DNA from: Paraphysomonas bandaiensis
Taxonomy: Eukaryota > Chrysophyceae
Assembly (NCBI GenBank): GCA_965644295.1
Contig: CBFFRP010000028.1
Coordinates: 186,001-250,000, forward strand
Length of the DNA: 64,000 bases
Reading direction: 5' to 3'
The notes under the pieces are model-generated. The model was not told the DNA's origin and ran no database searches. It was given only the letters and a program-made list of their open reading frames with translations. This document shows positions 26,219 through 37,177 of this stretch, piece after piece; positions within the stretch are counted from its first letter, which is position 1, and the number at the start of each line of letters is the position of its first letter. A program made the position numbers and the translations under genes.

Positions 26219-26839
26219 ATGATATTGTGGCCACGAATGAGATGTGTCCTCATTTGACAACATGTGGTTCTTAAGCACCTCTCCTTTAGAAGATGGTTAT
26301 TGTGTCTTTTAATACTAATAATAATAACATATTTATACATTGTCATATGTGTTAAACACTATTGTGATAAGTTGATATAATCCAGAGAGAATTTGTAAGT
26401 TTTAACTATTATTTAAGTTAGAAGTCATGGCATTTCCAGTCAAGATGGCTTAAAGTACACATAATACATAGATAACTGATTCATTAAACTTATGAACACT
26501 TACCACTTACACGGTTCCCGCTCACAATTGCAATTTAATTGATACTAAAATACGTACTCATGTAGCATACATTAGCTGCCAACGTTGCTTGCTCATCTGT
26601 TATTTCATTCCAGAGGCAACGCTATATTTATTCGATCCTTCTCCGTCCGGGTAAGTGGGGCCTTTATACCACCTTGAAACTTCACGACTGCCTATTTGAA
26701 GCAGCGTTCTGAATAATAGCAGCATTGTCGCCCATATGTGTGCCTTCTGATAGACGAAAGTCGTGAAGGCCAAGCTGGTGTTCATCTTCCTTCTGTAACT
26801 CTATAGCCACACATTGAAATAGTGAAAAGACGAGTAAGA

Positions 26840-27010
26840 GTCAGAACTAACATAGCATTACAATTTAACTAACTAATGATTAACTCTGATATCCTCCTAT
26901 TTAGCGTCACCGCAAGCACCAAGGTGCAACCACTTTCACTCTCTGTCCTTAAGAGGTGAGCTAGCCTGGATTCTTGTCTTCAGCAGGCAGCCCCATACCC
27001 CGGATTCCCT
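26840..27010. repeat. Family-1 dispersed repeat, partial copy
   Basis: It shares the words CCGCAAGCACCAAGGTGC, CCACTTTC, CTTCAGCAGGCAGCCC and the CCGGATTCCCTTGAGGTG block with the longer copies at 27.7-28.2 and 48.9-49.4 kb. It is degenerate and truncated. Confidence 0.7.
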
Positions 27011-27299
27011 TGAGGTGTACTAGAATATGGATCTTATTCTAGTATATTCAGTATGTCACTTGAAGACAATGTACGAGAATACAGTGAAATATAGTGATGT
27101 ACAAATGCTGTGATGATATTGAGAAACTAAAATAGTTTGATCTTTCAAGATATGTTCAGTAACGAGAGGTTCGCATATGTAGGATATTATGCAGGGATTA
27201 TAATGAGTTAGTGTTGGTTATCACAACTTCGTGTAAACGATATTAATAAATCTATCTAGTCTTACGACAAATTCTCTCTGTGATCTAGCTTAAAATGAG

Positions 27300-27475
27300 C
27301 ATTTCTCAATAAGGTGAGCCCATTCCCGGGATGCCTGATTTTTCGTCAGGGGCCAGAGATGTCAACACAAGTGGCATTAATTTGTGTCCCTTGAACCACA
27401 CAAGCATCTGGCTATGAACATCACGAAAAGGTGCAAGTCCGACTTTGTTCAGGGGACACACATTGAAATAATTTG
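27300..27475. repeat. Family-1 dispersed repeat, internal fragment
   Basis: It contains CATTCCCGGGATGCC, TTTTTCGTCAGGGGCC, CACACAAGCATCTGGCTATGA and AAAAGGTGCAAGTCCGACTT, in the same order as the 48.9-49.4 kb copy but lacking ~90 bp between the CTATGA and AAAGGTG blocks. On the minus strand it reads as a short open frame (NKVGLAPFR...VWFKGHK...LVLTSLAPDEK) that is also partly readable in the other copies, so the family was probably protein-coding once. Confidence 0.6.
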
Positions 27476-27719
27476 AATTCGTTCCGCACTTGCGCCAGCT
27501 TGACATGCTCCATTTTACTTGTGACTAGACTAAGTACGGCAGAACCTAACCCTCATGATAGCAAGTGGTCAAAATTAAAGCAAGTAACGGTCAATTATTG
27601 CAATTATGGAGTGAGTCCCACCTGCTGCTATATGTTGTTTGATGACTTGTACCGGGTAAGTTCTAGTAGACCTCATCAATTAATTTTTTCTCAGTCTTTA
27701 ATAATAAACACATATATAT

Positions 27720-28240
27720 TGAAAGTCTTATTATTAGCAATAGGCGTTAAAAACCTGCATCAACTTAGTAGCTAGATGAATGCTAGACAAAGTAGTTAGA
27801 CCTCCACCTGTAACTAATCAGTACACACTTTTTTTATCCTACTATTTAACGCTACGGAAGCTGCTTGTGCGTCGCCGCAAGCACCAAGGTGCGACCACTT
27901 CCGCTCTGAGTTCTTAAGGTGAACATCCCGGATGCTTGACTTCAGCAGGCAGCCCAATACCTTGGTTACCCTTCAGGTGGGTCCTGTCCTGGATGCCCTT
28001 GAGGTGGGCCATTCCCGGATGCCTATTTATTTGTCAGGGCCCAAAGACGTCAACACAAGTGACACGTATTGGTGTCCCTTGTACCACACCAGCATTTGGC
28101 TATGAGTGGGCAGAAGAATATCTGCTGACTATGTTTGCGGCTCACGTTAGTTTCCCAGAGAGAATCTCTCCGGTACTTATCTCCCAGAACACCACACGAA
28201 AAGGTGCGAGTCCAACTTTGTTGAGGTAATAAATACATAT
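27720..28240. repeat. Family-1 dispersed repeat, long copy
   Basis: About 520 bp with high identity to 48,865-49,375. It starts at TTATTAGCAATAGGCGTTAA, runs through GCTTGTGCGTCGCCGCAAGC and the repeated CCCTT(C/G)AGGTGGG blocks, and ends at AGTCCAACTTTGTTGAGG. Stops interrupt each frame. Likely a non-functional transposon or retroelement fragment. Confidence 0.75.
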
Positions 28241-28481
28241 GAACACATACATGTTAATGATTCTACTATATAGTAATTTTGAACTTTTAACTAGAGTTGC
28301 TTGTAGTTTTTGTACCACCGCTTATGATAATGTTTAATAACTAATATCTACACTCCAATTATTCCTCTTTTGTAAATAAGATCCCAGAACACCACACGAA
28401 AAGGTGAGTCAACTTTGTTGAGGTAATAAATACATATGAACACATACATGTTAATGATTCTACTATATAGTAATTTTGAAG
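28188..28481 (+). repeat. ~100-bp direct duplication with ~95-bp spacer
   Basis: The segment from CCCAGAACACCACACGAAAAGG through TACTATATAGTAATTTTGAA at about 28,183-28,283 recurs almost unchanged at 28,382-28,481. A few bases are missing near GGTGAGTCAACTT in the second copy. It lies at the boundary between the family-1 copy and the transposase-like remnant that follows. Confidence 0.75.
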
Positions 28482-28640
28482 GATGCACCTATGGAAATTC
28501 TTGTAGCAGCACATCAAATAACTGGCGCGCTTGGTACAAATTGGTTCCATCTCTTTGTTTGGCGAGCGTAACATTCTGTAATTTTTTAAGTTGCGTCAAC
28601 TATCCATTCGAGCCACCGAAATAAGTTCCATGCAGGGGAG
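28482..28640 (-). pseudogene. Decayed transposase-like coding fragment
   Basis: On the minus strand this reads GTYFGGSNG-stop-LTQLKKLQ, then NLYQARQLFDVLLQEFP, with two in-frame stops. It aligns residue by residue with the open fragment at 49,496-49,684 (LTQLEKLQSVTLALQRNETN, then NLYQARQLFDMVLQEFP). The (V)T-x-A-L-Q ... LFD ... FP pattern resembles a segment found in transposon-derived proteins with many copies in stramenopile genomes; the exact superfamily (hAT-like?) is a guess. Confidence 0.5.
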
Positions 28641-29236
28641 ATACTTTCTTTCTTATAAAAGGCAATATATCATATATCGCCCCCGTGAAGTCTTTCATTT
28701 CATTTACTCTCACCACGAAAAATCCGCATGTTTGGCGCCCTAGGTTTTATGATTCACACAAGTTGTTTAAGGCGATCATTGCACAACGAACAAATATGAT
28801 ACAGAGGATTCTCGGAATCCACTCGGAAGAAGACTCTCTGTAAACTAAACTGCCGTCAATATTTTGGCCATCATCGTTGTTAGTATATATGGTATATATA
28901 CAGAGTGTAATTACTATTTGTTTAGTTGTGTACCGTGGAAAAATAGTACTTTTATGAATTTTTTCTAAGTGAAATATGCAATTTTCAATGATTTTGGGTA
29001 TATATGAGTACATCGGTATGCATATTGCTCAGGAAACTACTTTCTAACTCTTACAGCATTGATAAGATAGTGAACATATTTGCCACAAAGTACCTGTAGA
29101 GTTTAGAGTTGTCTAATAAACATTGTTGTCTAATTTTGTTTAGAGTTTCTTCGGAGTATAGTGGAGATACTATATTATCTCAAAAGCACTCAGTTCTATA
29201 TATAGCATACATCAAGTACCAGTACATTCTATTAAG

Positions 29237-30005
29237 GAGATGCCATTAATGATAGTCCAGTTCCCGGCAATTATAATGGCATTACCATTAACGGTTAACA
29301 AGCCCTGTTTCACATGACAACACACAATTGTTTCTGCAATATAATAATAGAGTCTATCTATAGTTTGATTACAATAAACTTCTCTTAACGATCTTAATTG
29401 TGAAAATGACCAATAGTCAATAAAACAACTGTATCTCATGAATAAGTTTAGTGTGTTTATGTAAAAGTTAAATAAATGATAAAAGGGATATATTATTCAT
29501 CCTAGTCAAAGTGGTTGAATTACCTACTAGTCACACTATTGTTGGTGGAATAACCTAGTCAAAGTAATAAATGACTCAACCTAGTCAATTTTGGTATTCA
29601 ACTTAGTCGTCCTTATATCCATTGATTAATGACTGTCTAAGATACCATCTCACACCACAAAATATTTTAGAGGCTTACAGAGCATCAAAACAATCATTCA
29701 AACATAACAATAAGCTCATATATACATATAATACATATCACATATCTACTTAACACAGGTGTACGGTGTACGTCTATGTCTATCGAGCCTATCTATATAT
29801 AGCTTACTTATAAGTATATAGCGATGGGTCCCTGTGAGTTATGGGGAGGAGGGATCCATGAGGCTGCGAATATAACAAGCAACTTCTACGTACCAGGGCC
29901 TGATAACCGTTAATGGTAATGTAGGTTATTAATGCCATTATAATTGCCGGGACATTTTTATTCAATGCCATTACAATTCCCGGGAAGTGGACTATCATTA
30001 ACGGT
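29237..30005. repeat. Inverted-repeat element (~770 bp)
   Basis: The left arm (29,237-29,310) contains GCCATTAATGATAGTCCAG, CCCGGCAATTATAATGGCAT and TACCATTAACGGTTAAC. The right arm (29,880-30,005) carries the reverse complement in order (AACCGTTAATGGTAATG, ATGCCATTATAATTGCCGGG, TGGACTATCATTAACGG) with two small insertions, one a near-duplicate of the ATGCCATTA...CCCGGGA block. The ~570-bp interior is AT-rich, with several CCTAGTCAA words near 29,490-29,620 and no open frame. It looks like a non-autonomous foldback or MITE-like element. Target duplications were not identified. Confidence 0.55.
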
Positions 30006-30510
30006 GCATTAATGGTTACCAGGCCATGTATTAACCTAGTATAGTACGTAATAGAGGAGAGTTCTTTCTATATAATATGTCCTTATACAAAATACAATAG
30101 TGTTGCTTACTTACTGCGATGTACCCAAAACACCGGTTGTCAAGTCAGGAGTCAGTGATATGTAATACTCATACTGCTTGCGGAGTACGTTTCACAGGTT
30201 AGTTCGTATAGTTGATATACATTGACAAGTTTAAATTACAGAAAATTACAACACGACGAACATAATTTTTACGCACGACTAGAAGACTTTTTACTTTTAT
30301 ACTTATTTTTCGCAACTGACGACTTGGTTTTTACTATTCCAAGGTCGGCTTGAAGCTTATTATGAAACTGAACTTTTCGATACCACCTGCCACTCTATAT
30401 TACACGATATCGATTCTCAGTTATGATCTACTTACTTTAAGACTGCATTGAAAATGATTCTATGAGCCCGAACTTTCACTCCTACCATCCCTGATAACGC
30501 GAGTCTGGCA

Positions 30511-32016
30511 TTAATGGTACTGCTGTGCGCTCCAACCTAACGACAATACCATCATTCCAGCAGCCAACAACGACGCAATTGCAACCTTCTGCATCATTGT
30601 GTGTCTGTCAGGTGGTGCCAGTAGATACAATTCATCTTGTATATCTGTCATCGGCTAAACCGAATAAATATCAGTTACATTGAAACAACTCATTGAACAT
30701 TATATACATCGTTTATAGAAGGATTGTGATGAAGAAGCTGAAGAACACCCTGTGGGATAAATCGCAATTTCTTTTCTAGTGCCTTTCGTGCCTGTGCCAA
30801 CACACCAATTACAAAAGATAATGGTGGGATGCACTTACATTCAAAGATATCGTACTCGCGTCAACAGAATGGATATCGTTGGTAAGAGAAACGACGCAAT
30901 TATTAGCTTCTACCTCCGCGTGAACTAGTTCTTCTTTGTCCTTTGTCACTTTGTTTCTGCTGATATCAATAAAGAGTAGAGTGCTATTTTCTTTCAATGC
31001 AGCAACCAAATGTGAAATAGCGTCTGAGCGAAAACCACAGTCGGATATATCAAGAAGAGATATCGTGTCGTTCTGCTTTAATGCAGCGCTTAGAATCTCC
31101 AGTCCCCCGCTACGAATGGGGTTTGAGCCCAGGAGAAGGGTTTTCAAACCTTGACTGTAAAATCAACTAGATTAATGAGACAGTGTATAGAAATTAGACT
31201 TACTTACCGTCCCCTCAGGTTGGCATGGCCCTGAATTGCCTCTGCGAGAGAGTATACTCCACTCTCGTGTAGTAGATTTCCACTAATGTCCAGGAAATTG
31301 AGCTCTGGAAGTTTGTTGATGGCCTCAGATATGTGCATAATGTCTTCATTGGAAAGGTAGTTCCGAGCTAAGTACAACTTTTTGAGGGAGTGGGTCTGTC
31401 CGAGCAATCTGGCCATGGTGCCCATCACTGTGGCATTAGGGTTTCCAAATGGATCCAATCCAAGCTTATTATCACTTAAATCTAATTCAATTAAAATGGA
31501 TGAGTGCCCCAATAGACAACTCATAAGCCCCCATGCTTGATTGTGAAGCTCGTTGTGCAGACAACGAAATACAGTGCATTTTTTCACAACATAAGTATGA
31601 AGCAACTCTGTCAATGAAGAAAGTATTCGCCTACCAGGACCAAGGATCATATTATCCGATATATCAAGTTTTTGAATGGGAGATTTTGCAAGAGAATTTG
31701 ATAATACTTTGATGTAGTCCTTCCTATGAGGGGTCGGTGCGCAGGGTGTGAAGTCGCCTAAATGATTTCCCGCAAAATCAAGAGCAGTTAAGTGATTATT
31801 CGCTTCAAGTGACTCGCAGAGAGTTTGAATGATTTCTTCCATTATGTTCGGATCAGATGCATCTTCTTGTTTCAGCATATAGCCCAAGTCTACCTGTCGA
31901 AGCATGTTATCTCCCGACAGATCCTCCATCACCTCTATGAGATCAGAGTAGGGCATATCATGATGAGATAGATCAAGATACTCATAGTCTGCATCAACCT
32001 CCTCGTGACGTGGCAT
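30511..32016 (-). CDS. Leucine-rich-repeat protein with C-terminal membrane anchor
   Basis: Four exons (32,016-31,208; 31,154-30,839; 30,791-30,708; 30,654-30,511) give 450 residues. It carries ribonuclease-inhibitor/NLRC-type LRRs of about 28 residues. Clear examples are LTALDFAGNHLGD, IQKLDISDNMILG, LIELDLSDNKLGL, LKKLYLARNYLSN, LNFLDISGNLLHE, LKTLLLGSNPIRS, ISLLDISDCGFRS and LLFIDISRNKVTK. The last exon adds a single hydrophobic helix (VAIASLLAAGMMVLSLGW) nine residues or fewer from the end, with no signal peptide at the start. This is typical of a tail-anchored protein whose LRRs face the cytosol. Function is unknown; the LRRs probably bind a partner protein. Head to head with the YIPF4-like gene. 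Confidence 0.82.
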
Positions 32017-32463
32017 GATTATTACTCTATTCCACCAACAACTGCAACCGAATCATCACTATGAGATCATATCAGCAGACTTGAAATGCTGTCCGTTAAA
32101 CATACACAGAGACCAGTGAGATATACAGCCGTATATACTACAGTACAGTCTGTAGGGTATATTGCTTATAAATAGAGTCTATACAGCTATACAGAGAGGA
32201 GTTTTCGGGCATTTTCAGCTCTGTGATGTATGTAGAAACCCTCCTTTTTCACAAATAACGGAGAAATACCAGTGCAGCAGTACAGCATGCCACATATACA
32301 CTGCTGTTTTCAGTACTGTATATCGCTATAGGAGTTCCTCCTATGCATACACTGCCTGGGTGTACAGTGTACAGCAGTACAGAGTGATGTGCTGGCTGCT
32401 TAAGATGCACTGAGATGGTATGACGTATGCAGGAATACTCCATAGTCTAAATTAATCGCTACT
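32017..32463. promoter_or_regulatory. Divergent promoter region, LRR / YIPF4-like
   Basis: 447 bp dense in TACAG/CTGTA and GTATA words: CAGCCGTATATACTACAGTA near 32,127, GCAGCAGTACAGCATGCC near 32,275, CAGTACTGTATATCGC near 32,311, ATAGGAGTTCCTCCTAT near 32,328 and GTGTACAGTGTACAGCAG near 32,361. The same vocabulary occurs in the other head-to-head gaps. Confidence 0.45.
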
Positions 32464-33211
32464 ATGCGTCGTCGTAGCTCCCAGGGGAATGCATTGGAAT
32501 TACCGGAGTGGATGTTTGTAGTGGATGAGGTGGACGACACACCGGGAGACATATCCATCCTACAGGAGCTCGATATAGATATATCTCTCATATACAGGAC
32601 TGTCATGTGGATGATTACTCATCCGTGGATATGGATATTTAGTTCGACGGTATCATCTGCTAATTCTCATCCGCTTTGTTTGCCGTCATCTCAGCGTGAG
32701 TTTTGGGGGCCTTGTTTTGTGGTAATGCCTCTCACTGTATATGCTAACGATGTAATAGATAGTAACACAGGTATGTCTATACGGAGTTGTTTTATGGGCC
32801 TCCAAACTTACGGTACGCTATTAAATATGGTTAGATTACATGTAATCTGTACGCTTTATGCAGAATGTGCCATGGATATTCGGCATATGGGGTATTGCTA
32901 CCGTATTTCAACATATAGTTGGGAGGGCATTTTTACAGAATAGCACGTTTGCCATTCATTCGGTTGTATTGGGTTATTCTGTTGCAGCTCTCATCCCAGT
33001 GTGTGTTCTTGCGCTATTGCTGAAGTATGTTCAGATAGTTTCAGATATCTTAAAGATTGTAGGAATATTATGGGCCACATTGTCTGCATTTATCACCTAT
33101 CTTCATGTGTGCTTTGTTGTGCCCCAAGAGCGTGAGTCGAAGCGCTATCTTTTAGTTATGCCAGTTCTACTAATGCATGTTTATCTTGTTTCTCTGATAC
33201 CGCGATTATAA
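32464..33211 (+). CDS. YIPF4-like Yip1-family Golgi membrane protein
   Basis: Three exons (32,464-32,736; 32,771-32,812; 32,864-33,211) encode 220 residues. Removing both introns restores a continuous Yip1 domain: ILQELDIDISLIYRTV, then REFWGPCFVVMPLTVCLYG, then NVPWIFGIWGIATVFQHIVG, then HSVVLGYSVAALIPVCVLAL and a final pair of membrane helices ending VYLVSLIP. Order and spacing follow animal YIPF4 (E-L-D-I-D, D/EFWGP, GYS-hydrophobic-LP). Yip1 proteins have five membrane spans and act in Golgi/ER structure and Rab-dependent vesicle traffic. The middle exon is only 42 nt and the first intron 34 nt, so an automatic gene finder is likely to miss them and call two fragments. Confidence 0.85.
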
Positions 33212-33424
33212 TTATTGATATTTAGTTTTAAGCAGTGTTCGTCAACAATATAACATTGTGTTGTAGCATTAGTGGGTGGTTTATTAAGCCACTCAAGTAC
33301 GAGGATAAAGAGATGATGACGTAGCTGGTAAACTGTTTCTAGAGTCATATAAGGGGAAATAGGTGGAGGAGTTGTGGTCTTTTACATCAAGTAGAAATTA
33401 AGAGTAATAAAGCTACAGTTCCGA

Positions 33425-33690
33425 GTTAGGATTTAATGGGATATTAGGATTCAGCTTAATACATGATTGTATTTGTGAGTTATAATGTTCAATGAAATAT
33501 ATCATGAACTGGATTAGAGAGAGTATCTGTCGAAGATACATGATCGTCATCATAACGTCGTCAATATATCAGTTACACTTCTAACTATTCCGTTGTGCAT
33601 GATAGTTATGTTCTATATTGTTATTCATAATTTTCACTCTATCGTGTTCATTACTTACACTCTAACAATCACAACATTGTTTTACTATTA
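33425..33690 (+). mobile_element. LTR-like family-3 repeat
   Basis: About 265 bp from ATATTAGGATTCAGC through GAGTTATAATGTTCAATGAA, GAAGATACATGATCGTCATC and CTAACTATTCCGTTGTG to ACATTGTTTTACTATTA. It matches the reverse complement of 40,065-40,334 and part of 48,375-48,560. It has no coding capacity. It is probably a solo LTR or the end of a decayed retroelement. Confidence 0.5.
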
Positions 33691-34004
33691 TAAAGATCAA
33701 TTCTTTATTTGGGATTCTACAGTAGGGGTCCACAGTTCACAGGATTTTCAGCTACCTCTTCATAAATTTAAACGGACTGTTGATTATAATTGTACTAGTT
33801 TATAATAGAGTGAGTGAGTTCAAGTTCAGTTAAGTTACTTCAGTATATTATTAAGATTAATTGATTTACATATATCCCTTAAGGCGTGAATACAACAAAA
33901 TAATAAAGTGAAATATCAATTGACAGAATAATTCCCAGACTATTCAAGATTCGCGCCCGTGCAACCGCAAGATACGTTAATGTAGGTCGTCAATGTCTGA
34001 TTAT
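33691..34004. other. Intergenic, nothing recognised
   Basis: AT-rich sequence between the LTR-like repeat and the next family-1 fragment. I see no gene, RNA or repeat beyond simple AT runs. Confidence 0.4.
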
Positions 34005-34310
34005 TAGCAATAGGCGGGTAAGAGTCAGTACCAATCTAGTACTGCTTAACTCTGATATCCAATATCCTACTATTTAGCGCTACGAAAGCTGTTTGTGCGT
34101 CATCGCAAGCATATATTGAAAGTCTTATTATTTAGCGATGGGCGGTAAGAACCTGTACCAATGTAGTGGCTAGTTGAATGCTAGACATCTAGACATACTA
34201 TTGAGACCGCTACCCATAACTAATTCTATTATCCTACTATTTAGCTCTACAGAAGCTGCTTGTGCGTCGCCGCAAGCACCAAGGTGCGACCACTTTCGCT
34301 CTATCGCTCA
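34005..34310. repeat. Two tandem family-1 terminal fragments
   Basis: TTATTAGCAATAGGCGGGTA near 34,007 and TTATTTAGCGATGGGCGGTA near 34,128 each start a ~110-190-bp unit ending with the TACTATTTAGC, GCTTGTGCGTC and CGCAAGCA blocks. They are head-to-tail copies of the terminal part of the family seen at 27.7 and 48.9 kb. The repetition of a terminal region alone suggests an LTR or subterminal repeat. Confidence 0.6.
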
Positions 34311-34640
34311 AAGCAAACGTAGAGAGCAAGTAGAATGTTGATAAATCTGATTTCTGTTGACTTCAGGATATTGAGTGTTTAAGTAAGTGTAGGAGCTGCC
34401 CGCGGACGTGTAGTCCTTCAGTGCCCAAGTGGTGCGGTTAATCAGGGCGACATTCTTTGGGTAGGGTCCGCGACTTTTAAGGGATAAGGGAGGGTCGCAG
34501 TTATGAGTTATGTAGATAGGAGGAGAATAGTGTTCCGAGGGAAAATCAGATGATACGAGGTAGAGGCGCAGAATCTCTAGAGCATATGGAATCTCATCCT
34601 TCACGCCCTCTGAAGGTCGTACTGAGGAATCGAGTATAAG
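34308..34640 (-). pseudogene. Unidentified coding-like fragment
   Basis: An open minus-strand stretch of ~100 codons (IPYALEILRLYLVSSDFPSE, then YPKNVALINRTTWALKDYTS) with balanced amino-acid composition but no ATG start. It abuts a family-1 repeat fragment and no neighbouring exon was found. It may be a transposon-encoded or gene remnant. I do not recognise it. Confidence 0.3.
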
Positions 34641-34935
34641 TTATAAGTTGGACGTAAATAGAGTGGCGGAGTCGTAATAATATTTCCAGCAATCGTAATG
34701 TTGCCCCAATTTATCACACACAGTGAAAAGGTATCAGCTTTGACTGCAATAGTGGCTTTCACACAGTACGAGCTATGTTAACTCTCACTGGGTGCAGTGT
34801 ACAGTGTACAAGAGCCTTACTCCAAGCAATACGCACTTATCCTTAATATATAGTGTATTCATTATTAAAGCACATGCATGCCACATGGTATACAAACACA
34901 GCACATTTGTGCTCAATGACAACGATATACCGATA

Positions 34936-36221
34936 CTATCTTAATCTATTGTCCGCGGCTAAGTACGAATTGGGATCAAATTTTATCTTTGCGTCTCCAC
35001 CGAAGTCTGTAGATAACACTGACACATCTATGTACGCCCCTGGTATAAAAGATATTTAGGTATTAGACAAGACATCACGGTGACATATGTGCAGGAATAT
35101 TAATTGAGATACACCCGCTTATATCCAATACAATTGTGTAGCACGCACCTATTGCCTTGCGCATTTCTACCATATCATTAGTGAGGATCTGGATCTTCTT
35201 CTTGGCAACATCAGACAGTGTGACCGAAATAGCATTCCATACGAAGTAGAAGACAGAACTAACATTGCATATGAATATCTGACCATTCCTTCTGGGGTAA
35301 TGTCTCCCTAGAATATCAATGATCTTCGAAAGGAATGCAGTGGAAGGCGAATTCATCATGCCTAGTCCGTCGCAGTCAACTATACATATCGTTTCTTGTA
35401 CAGCAGGACTCATGCTACGGATCGCTCTCTCGAGAGTATACACAAGAGCCATCGTGTTACCATCAGGATCCCACGTATTCTCCTTGCCCAGCAGAAGGTA
35501 TACAACTGGTCGTCCGTCCTTGCTCTTGCCGTGCACAAAGTTCTTGCCAGTCGCTAGCTCCGTCGAGAGAAGAGCCAAATTAACAGCCGGTAGAGGGAAG
35601 TTACAGCGCCAGTCAATTGTTGCCATGATCCGCTCGGCAGCGGTCTGACCATTAGGGAACCGAGGCTGCCAAAGATTAGCTATATACAAGTACACATTTA
35701 GAAGTACGGTTTGTATATTGCTTTATATATTCACCTTCCAGATAGCGTACTATCGTACTTTTATCTAGCCGAAAATCTGTTAACCGTGCGAGCTCGTGAT
35801 AATCCTTGTCAGACATATCTATCAGTCTTTCAGTGTCCGCAATGAGCTCCACTTTCACTGGATCGTTCACCCATGAATCCAAAGGGATGAAACCTTGTGG
35901 CCATTCCCAAATAGGGCAACCTGACAGTCAAAAATAAGATCATTGCGGGACAGTCGAGGAAATTTTAGTACCACTGTCATTGACACCGTACTCAAAACTA
36001 GAATACGTATCACTGAAGTTGTCGTCATTGATATCATCATCCACGTAGTCCCTTGACCCCAGAGCACCAGTGTAGATCACCACTCTGTCGACTGACTTCC
36101 TCGCCACAGCTTCAACCACTGGACGAGGATAATGAACAGCTTTATTTACAGGTGTTACAGTTTCAGTTATTTCTAATTGATCATCAGAGATACAGATACA
36201 TTCAAAGAACCACTGAGACAT
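34936..36221 (-). CDS. CRAL-TRIO (Sec14-like) lipid-transfer domain protein
   Basis: Four exons (36,221-35,972; 35,920-35,735; 35,679-35,149; 35,039-34,936) give 356 residues. The first ~85 residues are acidic and unstructured. A CRAL-TRIO-N-like helical region follows (DYHELARLTDFRLDKSTIVRYLEG, NGQTAAERIMATIDWR). The lipid-binding CRAL-TRIO domain then includes GRPVVYLLLGKENTW, ETICIVDCDGLGM, LSKIIDILGRHYPRR, IFICNVSSVFYFVWNAIS and KIQILTNDM. It ends AYIDVSVLSTDFGGDAKIKF, equivalent to the family's closing 'LP..yGG' strand, with Asp-Phe replacing the usual motif. Sec14-type proteins move or present phosphoinositides and other lipids between membranes. No GOLD domain is present. The ligand cannot be told from sequence. 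Confidence 0.85.
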
Positions 36222-37177
36222 GAGGGACCCTCTCGCTATATATATATGTATAGTCTAGTCTATATGATGCACTACTACGACAATACTCAGAGCATTTATA
36301 CCAATCCCTGTCTCACACCCGCTACTAAGCACACCTACTAATGGACTGGTAATTGTAATGTTCGCTATCAGTGAGGTGACAGTGAGGACGATGGCATCTA
36401 GTCTACACTGATCTCTATACATTACCATATACGTCATGCGCGTATGATAACTTACTTGACCCTTCCGGTCTATCCATCCCAGCTCCATCATACTCTGTAG
36501 TTGACGTATTCCTGTATACAGCTGTACCTTGTTTTATCCCCGCAATAATTCACCATAATACTGAATATACCGCAGAATACTGATGTATAACTCACACATT
36601 GGGAATTCCTACAGGAATGATTGACTTCAAAATTTAAATCCTACATATACTGTATACTGCTGTACTGTTGTATAGTACACAGTGGGAGCTCCAAAATTTT
36701 CAGTCAGAGGAATCCCTGCAATCCCGATAGGATCTGCATGTGAAAGCTCTAGAGCTGTCTGTTCCCATCTGTTCCCATCTTATTACAGCTTGCACACGTA
36801 TTCTTCCATCGAAGTCTGAGGAGTATATGGACTGACCCATACATAACAAGCATACAAATACACTCATACGACAGGCACATACCATACTAGCATACACACA
36901 CACCACATACATACGAGGATAGATAGATATACTCACCTCATTTATACATGCTTCCAAAAGATATCTTCATAAACGCCTATCGACACACCTGAATTATCAG
37001 GGGGATATACTAGTCAACCACTTCATTACTACTGTACACTGTGCTGTAGTATCACCCTCTGAGTTAGCGGCCCCTCTACTCATCTCCGTATATATATACA
37101 TATATATATATATAGAATCCACCTGCTCATTAGCGATAAGACTCTCAGCGAATAACATCTTAAGAAAAAGCATCAAG
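36222..37177. promoter_or_regulatory. Upstream region shared by CRAL-TRIO and the 37,178 gene
   Basis: 956 bp gap between divergent starts. It contains TTCCTGTATACAGCTGTACC (36,509), GGGAATTCCTACAGGAATG (36,601), ATACTGTATACTGCTGTACT (36,650) and an (AT)n run at 37,089-37,112 within ~90 bp of the downstream ATG. Short frames here have no recognisable domain. Regulatory role is inferred. Confidence 0.4.

Larger units (their letters stand above)
26219..30510. other. 4.3 kb gene-poor repeat block
   Basis: No intact gene is visible between CFAP58 and the LRR gene. The block is AT-rich and holds family-1 repeat pieces (26.84-28.65 kb), a 100-bp direct duplication, and an inverted-repeat structure (29.24-30.00 kb). 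The remainder (28.65-29.23 and 30.01-30.50 kb) is AT-rich sequence with no recognisable features. Each repeat is listed separately. Confidence 0.6.

Noticed and set aside
28190-28235. AAAGGTGCGAGTCC resembles a tRNA B-box, hinting that family-1 is a SINE
   Set aside because: No matching A-box or tRNA fold upstream at the right distance, and the same region translates into short peptide stretches shared among copies (NKVGLAPFR), so a protein-coding element is more likely.
33593-33805. Hydrophobic 70-codon frame as a small membrane protein
   Set aside because: It lies largely within the LTR-like family-3 sequence, is AT-driven (Ile/Thr/Tyr/Phe) and is not conserved in the other copies.
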